The position numbers were made by a program, and so were the translations under genes. The notes beneath the pieces are model-generated. The model saw only the letters and a program-made list of their open reading frames with translations, was not told the DNA's origin and ran no database searches. 37,606 nt of DNA from Nitrospirota bacterium (GTDB lineage Bacteria > Nitrospirota > Thermodesulfovibrionia > UBA6902), in NCBI GenBank assembly GCA_016213945.1, contig JACQZF010000074.1:1-37606 (forward strand), given 5' to 3'. Shown piece by piece: positions 16,324 to 23,309 of the stretch (position 1 is its first letter; each line of letters opens with the position of its first letter).

Positions 16324-17256
16324 CTACTTTCTCTTGGCAGCCTTTGCAACGGCCTTTTTTGCCGGGGGCCTGGTTGTTTTCTTTGCAGGTTTTATGGGGG
16401 TCTTTTTAACAAGCTTCTTTGCTACTTTTTTAGGCCCAGCCTTCTTTACGCTTTTTTTCTTCTCTTTTTTCTTCTCTACGGCTTTTGCCTTTTTCTTCTC
16501 TGCCGGCTGGGTCAACGACTTCGGGAGGATCTCTTTAAGAATTCCGTTGAGCTCCGCAGCGTTCTTCGGAGCATACGCGAATGCGTCATTGTTCAGATAA
16601 TAATATACGTCTTTGCCCTGTTTTAAATATTCCTTTATCCTCTTTGCGTCCTTTTTCAACTGGTCGGTTGTGTAGTTTGTAGCGTAACTCCCGCCCTCGC
16701 CGTGCCTGCGAATATACACAAAATTGGCGGTCAGCGGCAGGTCATCAATAAAATCCGGCCAGTCAGACATGCAGACGGCAATATTGGAGGCAGCGAGAAG
16801 ATTGAGGACTTTCTTTGTGAGCCAGCTCTTATGCCTGAACTCAAATGCGTGACGCACAGGGTACTGCTTGAGGTTCTCAATAAAGTCTTCAAGATTTTTT
16901 AAATTAAGCTTTAAATTCGGGGGGAGCTGCCAGAGGATGACATGCAGCTTTTCAAGCAATGGTGCCGTGGCATTGAAATAGGTGGAAAGCGGCAGTTCGA
17001 CATCCTTGAGTTTTTTTACGTGAGTAATGAATCGGCTTCCTTTCAGGCAGAATACGAAATTAGGAGGGGTTTCCTTGTACCACCTCTCAAAGGCCTCTTT
17101 TTTCAAAAGCCTGTAAAAGGTGACATTCAGCTCGACGGAATTAAGTCTTCCTGTGTAAAATGACAGCCATCTTCTATGCGGGAGGGCCTCGGGATAAAAG
17201 GCGCCCTTCCAAGAATCATATAAAAATCCGCTGGTTCCTATCCAGTACCTTGGCAT
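16324..17256 (-). CDS. DUF72 (YecE-like) protein with a Lys/Ala-rich histone-like tail
   Basis: Residues 1 to about 240 match the DUF72 family. The start 'YWIGTSGFLYDSWKGAFYPE', then 'FYTGRLNSVELNVTFYR', 'HAFEFRHKSW' and 'YYYLNNDAFAYAPKNAAEL' are its usual landmarks. DUF72 proteins form a TIM-barrel-like fold and have no firmly assigned reaction. The last ~65 residues are made of Lys, Ala, Pro and Val ('KKTPIKPAKKTTRPPAKKA'), like histone H1 or AlgP-type tails. A tail of this kind could bind nucleic acid or polyphosphate. I am sure of DUF72; the tail function is inference. A TATACT box ends 11 bases before the ATG, so the leader is very short. Confidence 0.88.
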   Translation of the reverse strand: MPRYWIGTSGFLYDSWKGAFYPEALPHRRWLSFYTGRLNSVELNVTFYRLLKKEAFERWYKETPPNFVFCLKGSRFITHVKKLKDVELPLSTYFNATAPLLEKLHVILWQLPPNLKLNLKNLEDFIENLKQYPVRHAFEFRHKSWLTKKVLNLLAASNIAVCMSDWPDFIDDLPLTANFVYIRRHGEGGSYATNYTTDQLKKDAKRIKEYLKQGKDVYYYLNNDAFAYAPKNAAELNGILKEILPKSLTQPAEKKKAKAVEKKKEKKKSVKKAGPKKVAKKLVKKTPIKPAKKTTRPPAKKAVAKAAKRK

Positions 17257-17304
17257 TTCAGTTTATAAGTATACTATGAAACCATAAAAAATAAAACAGA
17301 AATC

Positions 17305-18423
17305 TTATTCTATCAGTCCTCCTCCGATTACAACGTCTTTTTCATAAAAAACCGCGCTTTGTCCGGGGGCAGGAGCCCACTGCGGTTCGTCAAACCCAAC
17401 AACAACACTGTTTTCTCCCGCCGGATTAATTGCAGCCGGCATTTCTTTCATGGTCGAACGTATCTTTACATGTGCGCTGAGCGGGCCAGTCAGAGAGTCT
17501 ATGGCAATCCAGTTTAATTCCCGGACACTGAAGCTCTTTTTCATCGCGTCTTCCTTTGCGCCGACGACTATTATATTATTCTTCCTGTCAATGCTGACTA
17601 CATAATGAGGGTTTAAAGATGAGATCCCAAGCCTTTTCCTCTGCCCGATGGTGTAAAAGGCGATCCCCTTGTGTTCGCCAACCGTCTTGCCGGACATGTC
17701 AACAATGGGCCCCGGCTGCAAGGCCTCAGGCGAAAAGCCTTTTATAAAGTCCGCGTACTTCTCATCTCCTACAAAGCATATCTCCTGGCTCTCCGGCCGT
17801 AACGCGGTTGCAAGATCAAGCTCCCTTGCGATGGCGCGGGTCATGTCTTTTGTAAATTCCCCGATAGGAAAAATCGTCTTTGCAAGCTGGGCCTGTGTCA
17901 GCACGTATAAAACATACGACTGGTCCTTTTTGGGGTCAATGCCTTTTTTGAGAAGATATCTGTCACTCCTCTCCTTATCTGTCATTCCGGCTTGCCCGGA
18001 ATCTGTGTTCTGTATTCTGTGTTCTGACTTCTGACTTTCTTTTCTCGCATAGTGCCCGGTAGCAACGAGATCAGCGCCGAGTTCCTCTGCCTTTTCCAGA
18101 AGGAAGTCAAATTTTATGTGCTTGTTGCACAGGATGCACGGGTTCGGCGTAATCCCTTTTATATATGAATCGCAGAAGCTTTCAATAACGTACCTGTAGA
18201 AGGCGTCCCGCACGTCAACCGTGTAATGCTCTATCCCGATCTTGTGCGCGACAGACTTTGCAAGCTCAATGGTTTCAACTGAGCAGCAGACATTGGAGCT
18301 CTTCAGATCCCTCCTGTCCCACAGCTCAAAGCTTAGTCCAATGACTTCATGCCCTTCTTTTTTAAGCAGATACGCGGCAACGGACGAATCAACGCCTCCG
18401 CTCATGGCAACAATAACTTTCAT
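17305..18423 (-). CDS. mnmA: tRNA-specific 2-thiouridylase MnmA
   Basis: MnmA adds sulfur at C2 of the wobble uridine in tRNAs for Lys, Glu and Gln, using ATP and a persulfide. The PP-loop 'SGGVDSS' lies at residues 8-14. The catalytic cysteines are C96 in 'NPCILCNKHIKF' and C216 in 'SQEICFVGD'. 'GHYAR' and 'KKDQSYVLY' are further family motifs. Length is 372 residues. Residues ~128-152, just after 'GHYAR', are not family sequence: 17981-18036 is a dispersed palindrome plus a 'ttctgtgttctg' repeat that reads through in frame. The insertion sits in a loop between the two domains, so the enzyme is probably still active. The gene stands alone with a short leader. Confidence 0.95.
   Translation of the reverse strand: MKVIVAMSGGVDSSVAAYLLKKEGHEVIGLSFELWDRRDLKSSNVCCSVETIELAKSVAHKIGIEHYTVDVRDAFYRYVIESFCDSYIKGITPNPCILCNKHIKFDFLLEKAEELGADLVATGHYARKESQKSEHRIQNTDSGQAGMTDKERSDRYLLKKGIDPKKDQSYVLYVLTQAQLAKTIFPIGEFTKDMTRAIARELDLATALRPESQEICFVGDEKYADFIKGFSPEALQPGPIVDMSGKTVGEHKGIAFYTIGQRKRLGISSLNPHYVVSIDRKNNIIVVGAKEDAMKKSFSVRELNWIAIDSLTGPLSAHVKIRSTMKEMPAAINPAGENSVVVGFDEPQWAPAPGQSAVFYEKDVVIGGGLIE
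17981..18036. repeat. Dispersed palindrome and 'ttctgtgttctg' repeat inserted in frame in mnmA
   Basis: The left part is GTCATTCCGG-cttgc-CCGGAAT, as in the intergenic copy at 13934. It is followed directly by a quasi-tandem 'ctgtgttctgtattctgtg' and 'ttctgacttctgac' stretch. It codes for roughly 'SEHRIQNTDSGQAGMTD' within MnmA without shifting the frame. Confidence 0.75.
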
Positions 18424-18476
18424 AGGTTTTTATTCTATCACAGGAAAGGAATCCACTGATTAAATCGTCCCTCGGT

Positions 18477-18569
18477 GTCATTCCCGCGAAGCCTGTCCTC
18501 GAAGGTAGTAATCGGGGAGCGGGAATCCAGTTGCTTTCTCTGGATTGCCCGATCAAGTCGGGCAATGAC
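18477..18569. repeat. Dispersed palindrome between mnmA and the YkgJ-like gene
   Basis: A long-form copy with GTCATTCCCG and CGGGCAATGAC ends and inner 'gcgggaatccagt' and 'ctggattgcccgat' blocks. It lies between divergently oriented genes, upstream of the likely promoter at about 18590-18620. Confidence 0.7.
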
Positions 18570-18591
18570 GACTTATGTAGAAGCAATTTAC

Positions 18592-18620
18592 GGAACGACG
18601 TGTCGTATTCTATAATTACC
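18592..18620 (+). promoter_or_regulatory. Possible promoter for the YkgJ-like gene
   Basis: TTACGG is followed after 17 bases by TATAAT, giving a leader of roughly 40 bases before the ATG at 18659. The -10 box is perfect and the -35 box is weak. Confidence 0.45.
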
Positions 18621-18658
18621 TCGAGTTTAAAGTAAAAAAACAGTGCCTGTCAAAATAT

Positions 18659-19306
18659 ATGTCGAAAGCAAGATCGGATAAAACAACTTCTGTAAAACAG
18701 GCCTCATTCCCTGACGACGAAAGGACGCGCCCATGGCTGAAACTGCTCCTTGACGCTTATTTCATTGTAGACAGGGGTGTTGTTAAAGCAATCGCTGAAG
18801 AGCAGAAGAAAGGCAGAAAGCTCGCTTGCGGCAAGGGCTGTTCAAGCTGCTGCAGCACGCATAAAGACATCCCTGCATATCCGCTGGAATTGATGGGCAT
18901 CTCATGGTACGTAACGGAGAAGGCAGCCGGTGCCGTCCGTGAGGCCTTGATGAGACAGCTTGAAAGTCACAAGAAAGATGGCCCCTGCCCTTTTCTTGTT
19001 GAAGGAATTTGTTCAGTGCATCCGGTGAGGCCGATGGCATGCAGGCAGTTCAATGTCTTCAATAAGCCCTGCGAGGAAAGTGAAGACCCCTTTTACACAA
19101 GACGCGAAGATGTGCTGGACCCGGTCAAAAAATATGTGGACCAGGCATTTTTCATCATGCTCCCTTTCTACGGAGTGGAAAAAGAATCCGAGCGCATTAA
19201 GGTCATTGAGACCGGGGCTTTTCATAAAATGGTGAAAGAACTTCACGCCTGTAACTGGAAGAGCCTCGCTGAAAAGATGCAGCATTTTGACCCATCAAAA
19301 ACCTGA
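18659..19306 (+). CDS. YkgJ-type cysteine-cluster protein
   Basis: The protein carries 'CGKGCSSCCSTHKDIPAYPLEL' at about residues 58-79, the CxxxCxxCC cluster of the YkgJ (zinc/iron-chelating) family. 'CPFLVEGICSVHPVRPMACRQFNVF' at about residues 112-136 supplies the other expected cysteines. The 215-residue length fits a YkgJ domain plus a helical C-terminus. The family probably binds iron or zinc, but its reaction is unknown. It is 41 bases upstream of the FabL-like gene on the same strand, so it may be co-transcribed with the acyl-chain genes; a separate TATAAAAT box before the next ATG makes that uncertain. Confidence 0.82.
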   Translation: MSKARSDKTTSVKQASFPDDERTRPWLKLLLDAYFIVDRGVVKAIAEEQKKGRKLACGKGCSSCCSTHKDIPAYPLELMGISWYVTEKAAGAVREALMRQLESHKKDGPCPFLVEGICSVHPVRPMACRQFNVFNKPCEESEDPFYTRREDVLDPVKKYVDQAFFIMLPFYGVEKESERIKVIETGAFHKMVKELHACNWKSLAEKMQHFDPSKT

Positions 19307-19347
19307 TGATTTACTAAAAGACATCTTTTTTATAAAATAGTCGGGTT

Positions 19348-20121
19348 ATGCTCCCATTAAAAGACAAAGTCGCTTTGATAACAGGCAGCTCAAGAGGCAT
19401 TGGAAACGCGATCGCGCGCAAGCTCGCCCTTGCCGGAGCGGACATCGTGGTAAATTTCAGGAAGGCCGGAGGCTCTTCTGAGCAACAGGCGGAACAACTG
19501 TGCAGGGAAGTGGAAGGAGTGGGACGCAGGAGCTTGATGGTCCAGGCTGATATAGCGGTAAAAGATTCGGTGAAAAAATTATTCGCCGAAGTGAATGAAA
19601 AATTCGGACGGCTCGACCTTCTTATTCTCAACGCTGCCAAGGCGCCTTTTAAACCTATCGAAAAACTCTTTGAGCGGGAGCTGCGGCAGCTGGTTGAAAC
19701 AAATTACCTCGGCAATATATTCTGCATTCAGGAGGCATTGCCCCTGCTTGAAAAATCAGGCGGGAAGATCGTATTTATCTCAAGCCTCGGCAGCCGGTTT
19801 TATAATCCTGCTTACCCGCTTGGCAGCATGAAGGCCGCGATGGAATCAGTGGTCAGGGACTGCGCTGAAGGACTGAGGCAAAAGAACGTATCGGTCAACG
19901 CGGTCTGCGGCGGCATTGTCAAGACCGATTCTTTTAAAGTGCTGAGACAGTTCTGGGAGAATATCGACATGCTGCCGGAGAGTCTTTTTGTAGAGCCGGA
20001 TGAATTGGCGGACGTCGTGGTCTTTTTATGCGGCAGTGAAAGCAGGGGGATCACAGGCCAGACGATCGTTGTCGACAAAGGGCTTAGCAACGCGATCTGC
20101 AGACTGCCGGAGAGTAAATGA
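19348..20121 (+). CDS. FabL-like short-chain reductase (enoyl-ACP reductase III type)
   Basis: 'ALITGSSRGIGNAIARKLALAGADIVVNF' is the Rossmann NAD(P)-binding start with TGxxxGIG. 'ISSLGSRFYNPAYPLGSMKAAMES' matches the FabL active-site region better than FabG, and 'VNAVCGGIVKTDSFK' resembles the FabL 'VNAVSGG' loop. The spacing between the catalytic Tyr and Lys is five residues (Y-PLGSM-K), against three in ordinary SDRs and six in Bacillus FabL as I recall it. It would reduce enoyl-ACP or 3-oxoacyl-ACP with NADPH. The next genes encode an acyl carrier protein and a ketosynthase, which supports an acyl-chain role. Length 257 is normal. The exact substrate is uncertain. Confidence 0.8.
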   Translation: MLPLKDKVALITGSSRGIGNAIARKLALAGADIVVNFRKAGGSSEQQAEQLCREVEGVGRRSLMVQADIAVKDSVKKLFAEVNEKFGRLDLLILNAAKAPFKPIEKLFERELRQLVETNYLGNIFCIQEALPLLEKSGGKIVFISSLGSRFYNPAYPLGSMKAAMESVVRDCAEGLRQKNVSVNAVCGGIVKTDSFKVLRQFWENIDMLPESLFVEPDELADVVVFLCGSESRGITGQTIVVDKGLSNAICRLPESK

Positions 20122-20132
20122 CATGAGAAACA

Positions 20133-20196
20133 GAAGTTGAGAATCTGGGAAGTTGAGAAGCTGGGACAAAGAATAAACCCTGTCTTTCTCAACTTC
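20133..20196 (+). repeat. Hairpin with two competing left arms before the ACP gene
   Basis: GAAGTTGAGAA occurs at 20133-20143 and again at 20149-20159. One perfect complement, TTCTCAACTTC, lies at 20186-20196. Either left arm can pair with it. The structure ends about 14 bases before the GGAGG ribosome site of the ACP gene. A related sequence lies at 29882-29944. Confidence 0.6.
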
Positions 20197-20219
20197 TTTC
20201 TAAATATTAAGGAGGCATT

Positions 20220-20783
20220 ATGGGTCAGAACCTTGTTACAGAGGAAAAAGTTTTTGGAGAATTGAAAAAGGCCGTTGTTGAAACGCTGAGGGCGGATGAA
20301 AATAAAATAAAACCTGAAACGTCTTTGATAAAAGACCTGGGGGCCGAGTCGCTCGATTTCCTTGATATCAACTACAGGCTGGAGCAGGCGTTGGGCATCA
20401 AGATGGCCCGCCATTTTGTACTTGAACATATAGAGGAAATATACGGCGAGGGCACTGCCCTTGATGAGAACGGCCAGTTGACGGACAAGGCTGTCGCGGT
20501 GCTGAAGATCAGGTTCGGCGAAAATGTCGCCGAGTTAAGACCCGGAATGGACATGGACGAGATACCCGCTCTGGTCACCGCACAGTCGATGGTGAGCGGC
20601 GTGATGGACATCCTCGACAGCCTGCCTGAGAAATGCACAAAGTGCGGCGCATCTTCATGGAAATCAGAGGACGGCGTCCGCGTCAAGTGCGGTTCCTGCG
20701 GCGAGGCAGCGGAATACGCAAACGGCGACGACTTGATCAAGGCATGGCTTACAAAAGTACAGGAAGAGAAGAAGCTTTTTTAA
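20220..20783 (+). CDS. Acyl carrier protein fused to a C-terminal zinc ribbon
   Basis: Residues ~10-80 form an acyl carrier protein domain. 'LIKDLGAESLDFLDINYRLEQALGIKM' contains Ser44, the expected 4'-phosphopantetheine site; the usual Asp before it is Glu here. After a linker, 'CTKCGASSWKSEDGVRVKCGSC' places Cys139, Cys142, Cys157 and Cys160 as a zinc ribbon. The total of 187 residues is about twice a normal ACP. A strong AAGGAGG site lies 7 bases before the ATG. It sits between the FabL-like reductase and the ketosynthase, so it probably carries the growing acyl chain for those enzymes. The ribbon may dock a partner protein; that part is inference. Confidence 0.85.
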   Translation: MGQNLVTEEKVFGELKKAVVETLRADENKIKPETSLIKDLGAESLDFLDINYRLEQALGIKMARHFVLEHIEEIYGEGTALDENGQLTDKAVAVLKIRFGENVAELRPGMDMDEIPALVTAQSMVSGVMDILDSLPEKCTKCGASSWKSEDGVRVKCGSCGEAAEYANGDDLIKAWLTKVQEEKKLF

Positions 20784-20825
20784 CTCATATTAAGGTTCTT
20801 ATAATAGTCTGTACATTTCTGAGGT

Positions 20826-20902
20826 GTCATTCCCGCATGTCTTTAGCGGGAATCCAGTAGTTTTAAGTCTCTGGATGCCCGATTAAAAACCTCGGGCATG
20901 AC
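20826..20902. repeat. Dispersed palindrome between ACP and ketosynthase genes
   Basis: A long-form copy with GTCATTCCCG and CGGGCATGAC ends and the inner 'gcgggaatccagt' and 'ctggatgcccgatt' blocks. It splits two genes that otherwise look like one operon and could cause partial attenuation. Confidence 0.7.
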
Positions 20903-20944
20903 GGACAAAGATCGACAGTTTGTATAACTCTTAACTTCGATAAA

Positions 20945-22240
20945 ATGACTATGCAATCTTTAAAACGCAGGGTGGTAATAACCGGATACGGGATGGTTAC
21001 GCCTTCGGGAAAAAATACCGTGGAGACCTTTGAGAACTGTACAAAAGGCGTCTCCGGCGTTGACTACATCAAATCTTTTGACACCACTGGCTTTCCCTGC
21101 CGGATCGCAGGTGAAGTCGACGATCAGTGGATCGAGGATTTTGAGAACAGGACCGATCAGAAGCTGAGAAAATTCTCCTCCCGCGGCCTCAGATTAATGA
21201 GGATCGCCGCAGCAGAGGCGGCAGAGATGGCAAGCCTTGATAAAGTTGACGACCGCGGCGGCATCGGCGTTTCCCTCGGCTCCCACGGCGACAACCCCTC
21301 TGTCAATGAAATGCTGTTCGTCAATAAGTTCTATGACGGCGAAGGCCATTGGGACATGAAAAAACTTACACAGAGCGGCGGGTATCCCTACATGCTTTTT
21401 TTCCGCAGAAAGCCCGATACCGCAACGTCCCTGCTTGCTACCCTTTTTAATTGCAAGGGGCCGACACTCTCAATAGTCTCAGCCTGCGCCGCGGGCTCTC
21501 AGGCCATCGGCGAGGCGTTCAGGATAATCCAGGATGGAAAAAGCGATGTCATGATCGCCGGAGGCTGTGAGGCGACAATTGATTTCGCGGGCATGACCGG
21601 GTTCATTTTATTGAAAGCGCTTTGTGAGAAATATACAACACCCCAGACAGCGTCCCGGCCTTTTGACAGGAAGAGGAACGGTTTCGTAATGTCCGAAGGC
21701 GCGGCAGCGGTGATACTTGAAGATCTTGAACACGCGCGCGCAAGAGGGGCGCAGATATTGGGCGAGCTGAAAGGCTACGGCTCATCCGCCGACGCCTACC
21801 GCATAACCGACACGCACCCCAAGGGACTCGGCGCGATAATAGCGATCAAGGCCGCGATAGATGACGCAGACATTTCGCTTGATCAGGTTGAATACATTAA
21901 CGCGCACGGCACATCTACACAGCAGAATGATCTGACCGAGACGCGGGCGATAAAAGAAGTGTTCGGCGAAAGGGCGAAAGATATTCCGGTGAGTTCAAAT
22001 AAATCCATGTTAGGCCACACCATTGCCGCGGCAGGGGCCATTGAATGCATCCTGACTCTCGTGGGAATAACCCGTTCCATCATCCTGCCGACGATCAACC
22101 ACGAATCCCGCGACCCCAAATGCGACCTCGACTATGTTCCCAACGAGGCAAGGCGCAAAGAGCACCGCGTCGCCATCTCCAACTCCTTCGGCTTCGGCGG
22201 CCAGAACGCGTGTCTCTGCATCGGGGCGTTTGAAGGCTGA
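20945..22240 (+). CDS. Beta-ketoacyl-ACP synthase II-like (FabF family)
   Basis: This is a condensing enzyme that joins malonyl-ACP to an acyl chain. 'RRVVITGYGMVTPSGKNTVETF' is the usual start. The catalytic Cys181 lies in 'SIVSACAAGSQAIGEAF'. His321 in 'NAHGTSTQQND' and His358 in 'NKSMLGHTIAAAGAIE' complete the Cys-His-His triad, and 'NSFGFGGQNACL' closes the fold. The length of 431 residues is slightly above FabF (~412). It follows the FabL-like and ACP genes, so the three probably make or modify one acyl product. It lacks an obvious malonyltransferase partner here, so it may draw on the general pool. Whether it serves housekeeping or special lipids is not known. Confidence 0.9.
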   Translation: MTMQSLKRRVVITGYGMVTPSGKNTVETFENCTKGVSGVDYIKSFDTTGFPCRIAGEVDDQWIEDFENRTDQKLRKFSSRGLRLMRIAAAEAAEMASLDKVDDRGGIGVSLGSHGDNPSVNEMLFVNKFYDGEGHWDMKKLTQSGGYPYMLFFRRKPDTATSLLATLFNCKGPTLSIVSACAAGSQAIGEAFRIIQDGKSDVMIAGGCEATIDFAGMTGFILLKALCEKYTTPQTASRPFDRKRNGFVMSEGAAAVILEDLEHARARGAQILGELKGYGSSADAYRITDTHPKGLGAIIAIKAAIDDADISLDQVEYINAHGTSTQQNDLTETRAIKEVFGERAKDIPVSSNKSMLGHTIAAAGAIECILTLVGITRSIILPTINHESRDPKCDLDYVPNEARRKEHRVAISNSFGFGGQNACLCIGAFEG

Positions 22241-22422
22241 TTTAAAAACGGCGATCTTCGTTACCCGGCAAGTCATAATCTCTGCCGTCCTTGTACTCCA
22301 ATAGGATACGGCCTCTTTCACGCCTGCGAGCTTCCAAGCTACCCCTCTGCATGTTATAATGAACCGGTCATTCGGGGACTTGCGCTGTAGATACCAATAA
22401 TTTTTTAATCAAGGGGGGGCAT

Positions 22423-22674
22423 ATGTCAAACGATAAATCTTTAGTTCCAATTGAACGGATTGAAAAAACAATACTTTTTATCAGAGAACAGAAGGTCATG
22501 CTCGATGCTGACCTTGCAGACCTGTACGGAGCCTCTACAAAAGTTCTCAATCAGGCGGTTAAGCGCAACAAAGAACGCTTTCCGAACGAGTTCATGTTCC
22601 AACTGATAAAACATGAAAAAGAAGAGGTGGTCACAAATTGTGACCACCTTAAAAAGCTGAAGAATATTTTTTAA
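22423..22674 (+). pseudogene. Truncated ORF6N-domain protein
   Basis: The 83-residue product has the ORF6N signature: 'PIERIEKTILFIREQKVMLDADLADLYGASTKVLNQAVKRNKERFP'. ORF6N is a DNA-binding domain of phage and mobile-element proteins. The family normally continues after 'VVTNCDHLKKLK' with a segment ending in '(F)TEHG', but here a stop follows 'LKKLKNIF'. The break lies 23 bases after a perfect 25 bp palindrome. A second, broken ORF6N gene starts 15 bases downstream. The short product may still fold as a DNA-binding domain, but most of the usual protein is missing. Confidence 0.75.
22625..22649. repeat. Perfect 25 bp palindrome within ORF6N coding sequence
   Basis: AGGTGGTCACAA, one central A, and TTGTGACCACCT. 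It encodes the conserved 'EVVTNCDHL' motif of ORF6N proteins. It could be an operator bound by the protein itself, or a recombination site. Confidence 0.75.
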
Positions 22675-22689
22675 GTAAAGGGGACAGGC

Positions 22690-23113
22690 ATGAACGAAAT
22701 AATTCCAATTGAAGTAATTCAGCAAAAAATATTTCTGGTCCGGGGGCAGAAAGTGATGCTCGATAAGGACCTGGCAGAACTTTATGGCGTTAAACCGATC
22801 AGGTTAAGAGAGCCCTTCGAGGAAGCACCTCGGCGGCCATAGACCTTATGTTTTTTCCGAACAAGGCGTTGCGATGCTGGCCACTGTCCTTAATAGCGAA
22901 ACAGCCATACTTGCAAACATCGCAATTATGAGAGCATTTGTAAAACTCAGACAAATCCTTTCGACACATAAGGAACTTGCTCATAAGTTAATTGGACTTG
23001 AAAGAAAAATAGAAAATCACGATGAAGAAATACACACGATATTTGAGGCCATCCGGCAATTGATGGCCCCGCCGGAGCCGGGCAAGAAGAAGATCGGGTT
23101 TATGAGGGAATGA
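22690..23113 (+). pseudogene. ORF6N-domain gene broken by internal deletion and frameshift
   Basis: The first frame starts 'MNEIIPIEVIQQKIFLVRGQ' and runs to 'DLAELYGVKPIRLRE', then reaches a TAG at 22842. Another frame then reads 'SRKHLGGHRPYVFSEQGVAML', the usual later part of the same family, and continues to 'PEPGKKKIGFMRE' with a stop at 23113. The middle of the domain (the 'QAVKRN...RFP' helix and following loop) is missing. A deletion near 22810-22820 that also shifted the frame explains both facts. The full gene would be about 170-180 residues. The C-terminal part includes a coiled coil ('LAHKLIGLERKIENHDEEI'). It is non-functional as written. Confidence 0.8.
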
Positions 23114-23309
23114 AAAAGCGGGATAGCTCGTAAGTGTGGGGAGAGACGGCACAGGGTCGCGTCTTGTTTCTTGTATTTTGCATTTTCCCATCAACTTAAG
23201 TCCCCCTTTCAAATTCCCACTGTCCCCCATTATCCACATTCTTCTCAGTATAAAACAGTGCACAAATGCAAAAGTCCGTAAGCGCAGAAGCATCCATGAT
23301 CCATTAGAA

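Noticed and set aside
16334-16600. Plus-strand frame that looks like a small membrane protein (Phe/Ala/Gly-rich)
   Set aside because: It is the complement of the Lys/Ala-rich tail of the DUF72 gene.
22241-22422. Gap between the ketosynthase and ORF6N genes examined for a tRNA or att site
   Set aside because: No cloverleaf or clear direct repeat is visible; only a weak TATAAT at about 22354.
23114-23309. Gap between ORF6N remnant and KilA-N examined for a gene
   Set aside because: Only fragments of dispersed repeats ('tcttgtttcttgtattttgc', C-run pieces) are visible; no supported ORF.
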